Positions 1 through 8,856 of a stretch of 64,000 nucleotides of DNA are shown here, one piece after another. Position 1 is the stretch's first letter. Every line of letters starts with the position of its first letter. The stretch comes from Acidobacteriota bacterium (GTDB lineage: Bacteria; Acidobacteriota; Terriglobia; Acidiferrales; UBA7541): contig PMTV01000025.1 in assembly GCA_003167215.1 (NCBI GenBank), positions 2,609 through 66,608 of the forward strand. Reading direction: 5' to 3'. Both the position numbers and the translations under genes were made by a program. A model generated the notes under the pieces. It ran no database searches. It was not told the origin of the DNA and saw nothing but the letters and a program-made list of their open reading frames with translations.

Positions 1-324
1 GGAGCGACCACAGGCAACGTCGTAGTTACCGTCGGCGGTGAAGCCAGCAACGGCGTCACGTTTACTGTTACTGTGGCCGGTGGCCCGACCGTCACCAATC
101 TCAATCCCAGCTCAGGGCCGGTGGCCACGCCGGTAACGATCACTGGCACGAATTTTGGTGCGACGCAAGGGACCAGCACTGTAGCCTTCAACGGCACCGC
201 AGCCACGCCGACCAGTTGGAGTGCAACGAGCATCGCGGCGCCGGTTCCCGCCGGAGCGACCACAGGCAACGTCGTCGTTACCGTCGGCGGCTTAGCCAGC
301 AACGGCGTAAATTTCACCGTGGGA
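1..324 (+). repeat. Coding tandem repeat of IPT/TIG modules, 252-bp period
   Basis: The segment at bases 1-72 recurs almost base for base at 253-324, a period of 252 bp or 84 codons. Both encode GATTGNVVVTVGG followed by a SNGV..FTV ending. Such near identity at the DNA level suggests recent duplication of an IPT/TIG module. More copies may lie upstream of the window. Confidence 0.85.
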
Positions 325-1821
325 TCGAACAGCCAGACAGCCGACGTGGCAACCTGGCACTACGACAATTCGCGAAGCGGCCTGAATCCCAGTGAAACGA
401 CGCTCACGCCAACCAATGTGAAATCCACGACCTTCGGAAAGGTGGGCCAGTTCACCGTCGACGGTTCCATTGATGGCCAGATTCTTTATCTCAGCCAGGT
501 GAATATCCCGGGTGTCGGGACCAAGAATGTCGTGTATGCCGCCACGGAGAACGACTCAGTCTATGCCATAGACGCGGACAGCATCACCGGTACCTCAGCC
601 ACGGTCCTCTGGAAAAAGTCCATGCTCCTCTCGGGTGAAACAACGGCCACCGGGCTGCCGTGTGGAAACATTGTTCCGAGTGGAATCCTGGCCACGCCGG
701 TCATCGACCGTTCGCGCAACGCCATCTACGTGATCGCCAATTCCGAGAACTCTGCTCACACCTTCTTCCACCGTATCCATGCACTTGATCTGACCACGGG
801 CGACGAGCTTTTCGGCGGCCCGACCACCATCGCTCCTACTTCACCCAGCCAAGCCGGCACGGTCACGTTCGATCCTTCCACTCAGCATGACAGGGCCGCG
901 CTCCTGGAGAGCGGGAGCACAATTTACTCTGTGTGGTCCGGGCTGGATGGCGATTGCGGAACGTATTACGCCTGGGTCATCGGTTTCAGCGCTGACACCC
1001 TTGCTCAAACCCGCGTCCTGAACCTCACTCCCGATGTAAAGGGCGGGGGCATTTGGTTGGGAGGCGGTGGTGCTGCTGCCGATTCGGCCGGAAGTATCTA
1101 TGCGATCACTGGCAACGGTTTCGGCACTACCGGTCCAAGCGGCAACGACTACCCAAATTCTTTTGTCCGTCTTTCGGCCTCGGGAGTTTTCAGTGTTGCG
1201 GACTTCTTCGCCCCGGACAATACGATTACGGATGACAACGACGACCTGGATTTCGGTTCAGCCGGTCCAATGCTGCTGCCTGATTTGGTGGCCGGTGGGG
1301 TCACTCACCACCTCGCCGTGGGAGCCGGCAAAGACGGAATTATGTACGTCTTGAACCGGGACAACATGGGCCAGTACAACAGCATGAACAATACCGTTTA
1401 CCAATCTTTCCAGATCAACTCGGGCGAAAATTTTTCGACCCCGGTTTACTTCAACAACACTGTTTACATCGCTCCGAGCAGTTCGCATCTCAAAGCCTTA
1501 CCCATCGCGAACGCGCTGCTGGCCACCACTCCGTCCTCTGTAAGCGCGCATCAGTTCCCGTCCTCTGGCACCGTGGCCAGCATTTCCTCGAATGGCACCT
1601 CGAACGGTATCGTCTGGGCGCTTGACGGCAGCGCTGGGGTTTTATACGCCTACGACCCCACGAATCTCGCGAATGAGTTTTACGACTCCACCCAGGCTGC
1701 CGGCTCCCGCGATAGCTTTGCTCCGCTCGGCAGCCATTTCATCACCCCGATGGTAAGCAATGGGAAAGTTTATTTTGGTACGCGCACAACCATCGTCGTC
1801 TTCGGCTTGCTGGCGCCCTAG
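1..1821 (+). CDS. Secreted IPT/TIG-repeat protein with PQQ-like beta-propeller, 5' truncated
   Basis: The reading frame is open from base 1, so the N-terminus and probably a signal peptide lie outside the window; 606 residues are visible. The GTG at 73 is an internal codon and not a convincing start. The N-terminal part holds at least two IPT/TIG immunoglobulin-like domains, with motifs such as NLNPSSGPVATPVTITGTNFG. A region of about 480 residues follows with repeated blades of the form VVYAATENDSVYAIDADS, typical of PQQ-like or quinoprotein beta-propellers. IPT/TIG plus propeller architecture is common in extracellular proteins of Acidobacteriota. The substrate or binding partner cannot be told. 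Quinoprotein catalytic residues were not identified, so it is probably a non-enzymatic surface protein. Confidence 0.75.
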   Translation, partial: GATTGNVVVTVGGEASNGVTFTVTVAGGPTVTNLNPSSGPVATPVTITGTNFGATQGTSTVAFNGTAATPTSWSATSIAAPVPAGATTGNVVVTVGGLASNGVNFTVGSNSQTADVATWHYDNSRSGLNPSETTLTPTNVKSTTFGKVGQFTVDGSIDGQILYLSQVNIPGVGTKNVVYAATENDSVYAIDADSITGTSATVLWKKSMLLSGETTATGLPCGNIVPSGILATPVIDRSRNAIYVIANSENSAHTFFHRIHALDLTTGDELFGGPTTIAPTSPSQAGTVTFDPSTQHDRAALLESGSTIYSVWSGLDGDCGTYYAWVIGFSADTLAQTRVLNLTPDVKGGGIWLGGGGAAADSAGSIYAITGNGFGTTGPSGNDYPNSFVRLSASGVFSVADFFAPDNTITDDNDDLDFGSAGPMLLPDLVAGGVTHHLAVGAGKDGIMYVLNRDNMGQYNSMNNTVYQSFQINSGENFSTPVYFNNTVYIAPSSSHLKALPIANALLATTPSSVSAHQFPSSGTVASISSNGTSNGIVWALDGSAGVLYAYDPTNLANEFYDSTQAAGSRDSFAPLGSHFITPMVSNGKVYFGTRTTIVVFGLLAP

Positions 1822-1900
1822 CTCACTTCGCTCGGCCCGCAGGCAGTGGAGTGCCTGGATGTTTCGCGTCGCCCGCGTTCGTACCGCTCGCCTTTGTGTC

Positions 1901-1944
1901 GGCCGCCTTCTTCTCCTGAGGAACGAAGGGCAGGGCGTCCTCCG
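1901..1944 (+). repeat. Intergenic repeat, copy 1 (CCTGAGGAACGAAGG type)
   Basis: The segment starts GGCCGCCTT, contains CCTGAGGAACGAAGGG and ends in a GCGTCCT block. A similar segment occurs at 2364-2410 on the other side of the small DUF1801 gene. It is non-coding in context. Confidence 0.6.
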
Positions 1945-1977
1945 TCAAAGCGAAAAAGGTGACGCCATCGCTTAATC

Positions 1978-2328
1978 ATGAAAAAACAATTCAAGACCAT
2001 CGACGAATATATCAGCGCCTCTCCCAAGGATGTTCAGCGTATCCTTGAAAAAATCAGGCGGACGATCCGCAAAGCAGCGCCAGAAGCCGTGGAAGCAATC
2101 AGCTATCAAATCCCTACTTTCAGGCTGAACGGCAAATCCTTGATCCATTTCGCCGCATTCAAAAATCACATCGCTCTTTTCCCGCCCGGGCCCGCCGCGT
2201 TCAAAAAAGAAGTGTCTCAGTACGCCGGCCCCAAAGGTAATCTCAAGTTCCCGCTCGATAAACCGATTCCCTTAGACTTAGTGAAGCGCATCGTCATATT
2301 CCGAACAAAGGACCACAAAAAGAATTGA
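1978..2328 (+). CDS. DUF1801 / YdhG-like small protein
   Basis: A 116-residue protein starting MKKQFKTIDEYIS. The pattern of an N-terminal helix, then a VEAISYQIPTFRLNGK segment, IHFAAFKNHIALFPPG, and a C-terminal LVKRIVIFR helix matches the DUF1801 (YdhG) family, whose fold resembles frataxin/CyaY-like proteins and some members of which have been proposed as iron chaperones. The length is usual for the family. It stands alone between two intergenic repeats (1901-1944 and 2364-2410), so context gives no job. The cellular role is unknown; the family call is fairly secure. Confidence 0.75.
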   Translation: MKKQFKTIDEYISASPKDVQRILEKIRRTIRKAAPEAVEAISYQIPTFRLNGKSLIHFAAFKNHIALFPPGPAAFKKEVSQYAGPKGNLKFPLDKPIPLDLVKRIVIFRTKDHKKN

Positions 2329-2954
2329 ACGAATTTGTCGCCGCGTGCCACTGCCTCTGTGGCGGCCGCCTTTTTATCCTGAGGAACGAAGGGTAGGCGG
2401 GCGTCCTTCGCCTTTCTTGTTTTTCGGGTTTTAACCTGTCATCCCGCCTGCCCTGAGTCAGGCGAAGGGCCTTTTCTTCTTCCCGTGCCTTAATCTGTCA
2501 TTCCGAGCATCGCGAGGAATCTGCTCTTGGCGGGTGCGCATCTTTCCACAACACACCGGACACCATTAGAGCCGAGTAGTTAATTTTCGGGTGCCGCATC
2601 CTTTGCGTTTTTCTTTTCTGCAAAGGGTGCGGATTTTGACGTCTTCCGTCCACTTCCATATAGAAATCGTCGTAACCAACTAAAACAAAGCACGTTAAGA
2701 ATTCTACCCGGGCCAGAACGCAAATTCGCGTCCCTTTACCCTGGAATGTAGCATCGGCGAAGGAAGGCGCTTCAGCCGAATTGCGTTCTTAGCGGTAAAA
2801 ACAAAGTGGCTTATATGCCCCTCATTGCATCTAACTATTTGTAGATTGAATAGGTTGCAACTTTTTCGCTTCGCCGGTGTTTCTAGTAATAGGCGTCTGC
2901 GGGAGACGCCTGCTCGCGGCGGCAGTTCCGGTACTACACAGTCGGAGGCTTCAT
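2329..2954. other. Gene-free spacer with repeat fragments
   Basis: About 620 bp without a convincing gene. The first part carries repeat copy 2. Around 2430-2535 there are two further repeat-like pieces, one reading CTGTCATCCCGCCTGCCC and one reading CTGTCATTCCGAGCATCG, which resemble short dispersed intergenic repeats. The stretch 2540-2870 is lower in GC and shows nothing recognisable. The small antisense ORF here lacks coding character. Confidence 0.5.
2364..2410 (+). repeat. Intergenic repeat, copy 2 (CCTGAGGAACGAAGG type)
   Basis: Second copy of the 1901-1944 element: it starts GGCCGCCTT, contains CCTGAGGAACGAAGGG, and ends with GCGTCCT. Together the two copies flank the DUF1801 gene as direct repeats of about 45 bp. 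Confidence 0.6.
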
Positions 2955-4559
2955 TTGTCGTTGAATAAACGCTCACTGGCCATCATCGCTTTTCTCGCCG
3001 TTCTGGCGTGCGCGCTTTCGTCCGCCGCCTTCGCCGATGCCGGAGTGATCCTGAACGAGTCGCTCGACACCAGCGTCGCCCGTATCACCGGCTCCGGCCA
3101 TAGCGCCGTTTATCTTTCGAATATCTGCCCTGACGACTCCCCGGTGAAAATGCGTCTTTGCCGCCCCGGTGAGCAAGGTTCGGTCATCAGCAACTACACC
3201 ACTCTGGGTGAAGACCAGCCTTACGAATGGAACATCGTTCCGCTCAGCGTCTATCTCTACGGCGTCGAAGATCCCCAGGACCGCCCGCTGCTCAGCTCCA
3301 AAGACATCAAGTCCGCGCTCGAAGAGCGCTATCGCGAAAAATATCTCGCAACGATTTGCACTGGCGCGCGCTGTCGCTATAGCAACGGCGCCGAATGGCG
3401 CGAAATGGTTGGCGCCACTCTCGAACGCAGCATGTACGTGTTCGTGGTCAACACTTCCATCGAGCAGGACCGCGCGCTGATTACCGAATTCAATTCTCAG
3501 CCCAATGTGAACCATTTCCACGGCCTCACCCGAAACTGCGCCGATTTCGCGCGCCGGGTCATGAATTTCTATTTCCCTAAATCCGTCAGACCCGACTACA
3601 TGAATGATTTTTTCATAACCACTCCCAAAGCCGTCGCGCATTCACTGACGAAATACGCGGAAGAGAATCCGGAGCTCAATTTCCGCGTTCTGCATTTTGC
3701 GCAAGTCCCCGGAACCATCAAACGCAGTAGTGAATGCCGCAGCGGAACTGAGCAGTTGTACCACTCGAAAAAGCTGGTAATTCCGTTGGCCGTTTTTGCC
3801 TGGCAGGGAATTCCGGCCGTTGCCGCTTCCTACGCTCTCACTGGCCGCTTCAATCCCGGACACCAGTTCGAAGCGCACCCGTCCACACAAGCCCTTGGAG
3901 CCGACGACTTTCTAAGCGCTCCTTCTGCGGGCGAGTTCACCGTCAGCATCCAACAGCTTGCCGCCGAAGAAAAGCTCCAGCGTGAAGAAATTGTCGGCAC
4001 CCAGGATGAATGGAAGCAGTATCGCGTTAATCTCGATGTAGCGGTGGACCAGGCGATCCACGACGAAATTATTCCCAATCGCAATTATTTGAAGCGTGTC
4101 TTCAAGATCCTGGGTGAAGGAACCTCGATTTCCGCCGATGAGCGCGGAGCGCTGTGGATGGCTATGCCGGATCAAGAAGCTCCCGTGCGCGTGGGCTTGA
4201 GCGTCAGCAATATCTTCGCGCCGGATTCAGACCTGCAGTTCGCTTACCAGATCATTCTCGCGCGCATGGAAAGTGAATTGAACAGCCCCAAGCACAGCCG
4301 CGAGACTGCCGTGGAATTCAGGCAAGATTGGTTCCCCGGGGAAGATAGCCGCGCCAGGCGTCAGATTTTCGCCGCCGCGCAAGTGCTGGCGAGCATATCG
4401 TCCTCTGCTCCGCAGCCGGTCGTGCCTGCCGTTGGCTCGGCCGAAGCGCAGCCTGTCTTTGTGCTGGGGATCGCGCCTAAAACCGTGCCGGAACTTTTCC
4501 CGTCGTATCCACGAACGGCAACCCCGGAGCCCTTCCTTAGCCAACCACTTTTGTTCTAA
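2955..4559 (+). CDS. Exported protein with circularly permuted NlpC/P60-like (papain-fold) domain
   Basis: The TTG at 2955 was chosen because a CGGAGG ribosome binding site sits 6-7 bases upstream and because it begins exactly at a signal peptide (KRSLAIIAFLAVLACALSSA, cleavage likely near AFADA). The frame stays open to 2877 but the extra residues look non-coding. The mature protein has GSGHSAVYLS near its start and NCADFARRVMNFYF about 170 residues later. A His motif preceding a Cys motif is the order in permuted NlpC/P60, YiiX and LRAT-like enzymes; the Cys is the candidate nucleophile. The C-terminal half is unrecognised and ends Pro/Ala rich. A role in envelope peptide or lipid hydrolysis is inference. 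534 residues. Confidence 0.6.
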   Translation: MSLNKRSLAIIAFLAVLACALSSAAFADAGVILNESLDTSVARITGSGHSAVYLSNICPDDSPVKMRLCRPGEQGSVISNYTTLGEDQPYEWNIVPLSVYLYGVEDPQDRPLLSSKDIKSALEERYREKYLATICTGARCRYSNGAEWREMVGATLERSMYVFVVNTSIEQDRALITEFNSQPNVNHFHGLTRNCADFARRVMNFYFPKSVRPDYMNDFFITTPKAVAHSLTKYAEENPELNFRVLHFAQVPGTIKRSSECRSGTEQLYHSKKLVIPLAVFAWQGIPAVAASYALTGRFNPGHQFEAHPSTQALGADDFLSAPSAGEFTVSIQQLAAEEKLQREEIVGTQDEWKQYRVNLDVAVDQAIHDEIIPNRNYLKRVFKILGEGTSISADERGALWMAMPDQEAPVRVGLSVSNIFAPDSDLQFAYQIILARMESELNSPKHSRETAVEFRQDWFPGEDSRARRQIFAAAQVLASISSSAPQPVVPAVGSAEAQPVFVLGIAPKTVPELFPSYPRTATPEPFLSQPLLF

Positions 4560-4578
4560 TATCTGCCAGGGAGATCAA

Positions 4579-4770
4579 ATGGCCTCGCCTCTACCAGAGG
4601 AATTTCAAAAAGAATTCAACACCTTGCGTAACAAGCAATTTGAAGTCTTTGACCGCCTCGGCCAACTCGAAGGCCAGATTACGCAACTCGTCGAACGCAC
4701 GCGTAAACTGGAAGAAGCCGTTGCGAGGATAGAAAGCAGTTCCCAAAGGCGCCCGCCCTACCAGCGCTAG
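4579..4770 (+). CDS. Small coiled-coil protein, unknown function
   Basis: A 63-residue ORF with ATG at 4579 preceded by an AGGGAG ribosome binding site (4568-4573). It lies 19 bp after the stop of the preceding gene on the same strand, so co-transcription is likely. The central part (FDRLGQLEGQITQLVERTRKLEEAV) has heptad hydrophobic spacing, a short coiled coil; the tail is basic and Pro-rich. A longer in-frame extension into the preceding gene lacks coding character. No family is recognised. Confidence 0.55.
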   Translation: MASPLPEEFQKEFNTLRNKQFEVFDRLGQLEGQITQLVERTRKLEEAVARIESSSQRRPPYQR

Positions 4771-4794
4771 CGCGCCGGCTGATGAAGCTAACGG

Positions 4795-6183
4795 CTAATT
4801 ATGGCCGGCGCTGCCGAGTTCGCGAACGATGTCTCCCACGAAAGATTTCGCGTCTCCGAAAAGCATCAGCGTTTGGTCCAGGTAGTAAAGGGGATTGTCG
4901 ATTCCCGCGAAGCCCGGGCTCATCCCGCGTTTGATCACCATCACCGTTCGAGCCTTATCGACGTCGAGAATCGGCATCCCGTAAATCGGGCTGCCCGGAT
5001 CGGTGCGAGCCGCCGGGTTGGTAACGTCATTCGCTCCGATCACCAGCGCGACATCTGTCTGCGGAAAGTCGCCGTTAATTTCGTCCAGGTCGAGCAGCTT
5101 GTCGTACGGAATGTCCGCCTCCGCCAGCAGAACATTCATGTGCCCCGGCATGCGCCCCGCAACCGGATGAATGCCGAACTTCACGTCGACCCCGCGCTTC
5201 GTCAGCGCGTCATACAATTCGCGCACTTTGTGCTGCGCCTGCGCCACTGCAAGACCGTACCCCGGAACGATTACGACTTTGTTAGCAGCGGAAAGAATCG
5301 CGGCAGCCTCTTCGGCGCTGGCGCTCCGCACGTTGCGCGTTTCCTGCGCGGCGGCGCCTGCCGCCTGTTCCTGCCCGAACGCTCCAAACAGCACGTTCGA
5401 GAACGAACGGTTCATGGCCTTTGACATATTCAAAGACAGAATGAAGCCGGAAGCGCCATCGAGTGCCCCAGCCACGATCAGCAGTTTGCTGTCGAGAACG
5501 AATCCCATCGCCGCCGCGGAAAGTCCGGCGTAGGAATTCAGGAGAGAAATCACCGTAGGCATGTCCGCGCCGCCAATCGGAATAATCATCAGCACGCCAA
5601 ACAGAAGAGGGATTCCTACGATGAAAGGGAACACGTGCGTGTGGCCCGGATGAATCACAACGTAGGCTGCGAGTCCAACAGCGATCGCCAGAACGCCAAG
5701 GTTGACCACGTTCTGTCCCTTATAGGTAATTGGCCGCTGCGGCAAAACTTCCTGAAGTTTTCCCGCCGCCATCAGGCTGCCGGTAAACGTGAGCGAGCCA
5801 AGAATCACTTCCATGCACAGAACGGACATGGTGAATCGTGAAACGTCCGTGCCGCGAAGATAAAATTCGGAAGTGCCGACTAGCGTCACGCAAAGCGCTC
5901 CAAACGCGTGGCTGAGCGCGGTTCGCTGCGGCACGGCGGTCATTTGCACCATCCCGAGCGGCACTCCGATGATCGTGCCCAACACGAGCGCGATCGCAAT
6001 CCACTTGTAGTCCACAATCCCGTGATTCAGCAGTGTCCCCGCAATTGCGAGAACCATTCCCAACTCGCCGGCCCACACGCCGTGCCGCGCGGTGCTGGGC
6101 GAGCTCATCCATTTCAGCGACAGAATGAAAAGCGCTGTGGCCACCAGATAAGTGATTTCAATAATGTTTTGGGAGGCCTGCAT
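4795..6183 (-). CDS. pntB: NAD(P) transhydrogenase subunit beta
   Basis: Subunit beta of the proton-translocating transhydrogenase, which drives NADPH formation from NADH using the proton gradient in the inner membrane. 462 residues. About nine hydrophobic segments fill the first 265 residues (domain dII). The soluble NADP-binding domain dIII follows, with VVIVPGYGLAVAQAQH (nucleotide-binding loop), VKFGIHPVAGRMPGHMNVLLAEA, and GANDVTNPAARTD near the C-terminus. These are hallmark PntB motifs. It is the last gene of a three-gene operon and starts 5 bp after pntAB. Confidence 0.95.
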   Translation of the reverse strand: MQASQNIIEITYLVATALFILSLKWMSSPSTARHGVWAGELGMVLAIAGTLLNHGIVDYKWIAIALVLGTIIGVPLGMVQMTAVPQRTALSHAFGALCVTLVGTSEFYLRGTDVSRFTMSVLCMEVILGSLTFTGSLMAAGKLQEVLPQRPITYKGQNVVNLGVLAIAVGLAAYVVIHPGHTHVFPFIVGIPLLFGVLMIIPIGGADMPTVISLLNSYAGLSAAAMGFVLDSKLLIVAGALDGASGFILSLNMSKAMNRSFSNVLFGAFGQEQAAGAAAQETRNVRSASAEEAAAILSAANKVVIVPGYGLAVAQAQHKVRELYDALTKRGVDVKFGIHPVAGRMPGHMNVLLAEADIPYDKLLDLDEINGDFPQTDVALVIGANDVTNPAARTDPGSPIYGMPILDVDKARTVMVIKRGMSPGFAGIDNPLYYLDQTLMLFGDAKSFVGDIVRELGSAGHN

Positions 6184-6188
6184 CTAGA

Positions 6189-6485
6189 TCACGGTTTCTT
6201 GGCGCGGCTGGATTTGAACATCTTGAGCATGCGGTCGGTAATCAGGAAACCGCCGACAACGTTGCTGGTGGCTGCAACGATTGCGATCGTGCCCAGCACC
6301 GTCGATAGCGTGCTCTTATGCGCCCCTACCAGGAGAATGGCGCCGACAACGGCGATGGCGTCCAACGCGTTCGTCAACGACATCAGCGGAGTGTGGAGTA
6401 GAGGTGATACGCGCCGAATCACTTCAAATCCGATGAAAGCTGCGAGCATAAAAACGTAAAGGTCAGTCATCAAATCTAATTTCAT
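6189..6485 (-). CDS. pntAB: NAD(P) transhydrogenase subunit alpha part 2 (membrane segment)
   Basis: A 98-residue membrane protein with about three hydrophobic segments (LYVFMLAAFIGFEVI, AIAVVGAILLVGA, TVLGTIAIVAATSNVVGGF). It corresponds to the C-terminal membrane part of the E. coli PntA chain, which in many bacteria is a separate gene. The ATG at 6485 is preceded by an AAGGAGGG ribosome binding site that lies inside the 3' end of pntA, indicating translational linkage. It completes the dII membrane domain together with PntB. Confidence 0.92.
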   Translation of the reverse strand: MKLDLMTDLYVFMLAAFIGFEVIRRVSPLLHTPLMSLTNALDAIAVVGAILLVGAHKSTLSTVLGTIAIVAATSNVVGGFLITDRMLKMFKSSRAKKP

Positions 6486-6487
6486 CT

Positions 6488-7669
6488 CTAGTGCCCTCCT
6501 TGTAGCGCCGCGAGGGCCGGCAATGAATAAAACTCGCGAACACGCGGGTTGACGATTTCACCTTGCCGGGTGACCAGCGTGCTGCGAATGATTTCGTCCT
6601 CCAGGTTCAGCCGCAGCTTTCCGTCCTGCACCAAATGCAAAAGAAACGCGCTGAGGTTGCGTCCGTAGAGTTGGCTGGCATGGTAAGGCACGCGCCCGGC
6701 GATGTTGATCCAGCCGATGATGCTGACGCCGTGCTCGATCACCACTTCACCGGTCTTAGTGAGTTCGCAGTTTCCTCCGCGTTCCGATGCTAGATCAACT
6801 ATCACGGAGCCCGGCGCCATGCGCGCCACCATTTCCCGGGTGACCAGCACGGGCGACTTCTGGCCCGGAATCACGGCAGCGGTGATCACGACATCACTCT
6901 CCGCAACCACGCGAGCGAGGAGTTCGCGCTGGCGGCGGTAAAAGTCTTCTCCCTGCGCCCGGGCATATCCGCCGGCATCCTGCGCATCCGTTGCCTCGAT
7001 CGGAAGCTCGACGAATCTCGCGCCCAGGCTATGGACCTGCTCTTTGGCAGCCGGCCTCATATCGTATGCAGACGTAACAGCTCCAAGCCTGCGCGCAGTG
7101 GCGATGGCCTGAAGTCCCGTGACTCCCGCGCCGATTATGAAAACACGTCCTGGAGTAATGGTGCCGGCCGCAGTCGTCAGCATGGGGAAGATTCTGGGCA
7201 GAGTGTCGGCGGCGATCAACACCGCTTTGTAGCCGCATATGGTGCCCATGGAAGAAAGCGCGTCCATGCTTTGCGCGCGCGTCGTTCGCGGCATCAACTC
7301 CAAGGAGAAGGAAGCGACGCCCGCGGCGGCAATTTCCTGTACCGTTTCTAGGCTGCCAAGAGGCCGCAGAAATCCGATCAGTATTTGATCGCGGCGGAAA
7401 AGCGGAAGATCGCCTTTGCCGGATTTATCATTGGAGCCGTAACACAGCACCTGAACGATGATGTCCGCGGTACGGAACACTTCGGCGCGCTGGGTGAGAA
7501 TCTTGGCGCCCTTCGAGACATAATCCGCATCGGGATAGCCGGCTCCCACGCCTGCGCCAGCTTCTAACACAACTTCGAGGCCCGCTTTTGCGAGACCTGG
7601 AACCACTGCCGGCGTTAGGGCCACGCGCAGCTCCCCAGGAAAGCTTTCACGGGGAACGCCGACAATCAT
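6488..7669 (-). CDS. pntA: NAD(P) transhydrogenase subunit alpha part 1 (NAD-binding)
   Basis: Soluble domain dI of the transhydrogenase, 393 residues, of the alanine dehydrogenase/PNT fold. The start MIVGVPRESFPGELRVALTP is the family's N-terminal signature. FIIGAGVTGLQAIATARRLGA is the NAD-binding Rossmann loop, and AAVIPGQKSPVLVTREMV is a conserved PNT block. No membrane segment is present, as expected for the split form in which the membrane part is the next gene. It is the first gene of the operon. The 299-bp spacer to the divergent formamidase gene must hold the promoters of both, but no clear -35/-10 pair was picked out. Confidence 0.95.
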   Translation of the reverse strand: MIVGVPRESFPGELRVALTPAVVPGLAKAGLEVVLEAGAGVGAGYPDADYVSKGAKILTQRAEVFRTADIIVQVLCYGSNDKSGKGDLPLFRRDQILIGFLRPLGSLETVQEIAAAGVASFSLELMPRTTRAQSMDALSSMGTICGYKAVLIAADTLPRIFPMLTTAAGTITPGRVFIIGAGVTGLQAIATARRLGAVTSAYDMRPAAKEQVHSLGARFVELPIEATDAQDAGGYARAQGEDFYRRQRELLARVVAESDVVITAAVIPGQKSPVLVTREMVARMAPGSVIVDLASERGGNCELTKTGEVVIEHGVSIIGWINIAGRVPYHASQLYGRNLSAFLLHLVQDGKLRLNLEDEIIRSTLVTRQGEIVNPRVREFYSLPALAALQGGH

Positions 7670-7968
7670 GAACGAGTCTCCGACGAGAGCGTCTCAAGAT
7701 TCGCGGCGAAGCGAGGCCCGGGCAAAAATCTCTTGATGTATGTCGCGGAAGAATCCATTCGCTTAGACTTCAGATCAAATTTGAATGCGAAAATTATTCT
7801 GACGAGGAGCGCCAGGCAGCAAAAAGAGTACGCACTCTAGAGCGCCGTTCAGAAGGCACATTCTATCTGCAAAGCCGCGAAAGTCCACAGACAATTGGGA
7901 CCTAGATTTTTCTGTCGATTCTGAAACCTTAGTGAGTGCAGAATCAGAGCCACCATGGTGACGCAAAG

Positions 7969-8850
7969 ATGAGTCCGAAGGACCAAGCCTGGCGCGATTG
8001 GCCGCTCGTGCGGATCGAGAAGGAATATTCTCCAAGCAGTTGTGTGCCCTCCATCGAGCCTTTTTTGACGGAGTACGCGATTCGAAGCCGGAAGGCGGAG
8101 CAATCGCTCGTTTGCCAAAAAGATTTGCGGTGGGGCGACAAGCCTGAAGAAACCTTGGATTATTTTCCAGCTGCTTCGCGCGACGCCCCGCTGCTGGTTT
8201 TTATTCATGGTGGCTATTGGCAGGAGTTGTCGAAGAATGAATCGCTGTTCTCCGCGCCTGATTGTGTGGCGAATGGCATCGCCTTCGCGGCCATCAATTA
8301 CACTTTGGCGCCGCACACCGGCGTGGAGATGATCGTCGATCAATGCCGGCGAGCGGTCGCCTGGCTTCACGCGCAGTCTGACGTGCTCGGCTTCCAGCGT
8401 GACCGCCTGTATCTTTCGGGCAGTTCGGCTGGGGCGCATCTAGGTGCGATGATGTTGGTGAAGGGCTGGCAGCACACGGCCGGCGTGACTGACAATGCGA
8501 TAGCCGGCGCGATTCTGCTGAGCGGAATCTACGATCTCGAACCCTTGGTGGGCACGCGCGTTGCGGCTCCCTTGAATCTAACGGCCACGGATGCCGCTGG
8601 ACTAAGTCCCATGCGCTTGGCCGTGGGCCGGCCGGTGCCGACGATTGTCGCTTGGGGCGAAAATGAGACGAGCGAGTTTAAGCGCCAGAGCAGGAGTTAC
8701 GCCGCGCGGCTGGAAGGTGCGGACTTTCCGGTTTCGGTATTGGAAGTTGCCGGGGCAAACCACTTCGATATTGTTTTTGGTTTGGCCGACCGCGCGAGCG
8801 CTTTAGGGCGTGCGACGCTGGAGTTGATCGGTAGCTCGGCGAAAAAATGA
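7969..8850 (+). CDS. Kynurenine formamidase, alpha/beta-hydrolase type
   Basis: About 293 residues from the ATG at 7969; an upstream GTG at 7936 is possible but weaker. Motifs FIHGGYWQELSKNE (oxyanion-hole HGG-W) and YLSGSSAGAHLGAM (nucleophile elbow, catalytic Ser) mark the alpha/beta-hydrolase arylformamidases related to the eukaryotic enzyme. GANHFDIVFG near the end supplies the catalytic His. The call as formylkynurenine hydrolase rests on the fold and on its position, converging with kynU (stops 6 bp apart) beside all other genes of the pathway. The common bacterial metal-dependent KynB is a different fold, and no such gene is visible here. Without the context one would say generic carboxylesterase. 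Confidence 0.8.
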   Translation: MSPKDQAWRDWPLVRIEKEYSPSSCVPSIEPFLTEYAIRSRKAEQSLVCQKDLRWGDKPEETLDYFPAASRDAPLLVFIHGGYWQELSKNESLFSAPDCVANGIAFAAINYTLAPHTGVEMIVDQCRRAVAWLHAQSDVLGFQRDRLYLSGSSAGAHLGAMMLVKGWQHTAGVTDNAIAGAILLSGIYDLEPLVGTRVAAPLNLTATDAAGLSPMRLAVGRPVPTIVAWGENETSEFKRQSRSYAARLEGADFPVSVLEVAGANHFDIVFGLADRASALGRATLELIGSSAKK

Positions 8851-8856
8851 AGCGAG

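Noticed and set aside
1-324. Direct repeats as a possible CRISPR or non-coding array
   Set aside because: The 252-bp period is a multiple of three and both copies encode IPT/TIG segments in frame.
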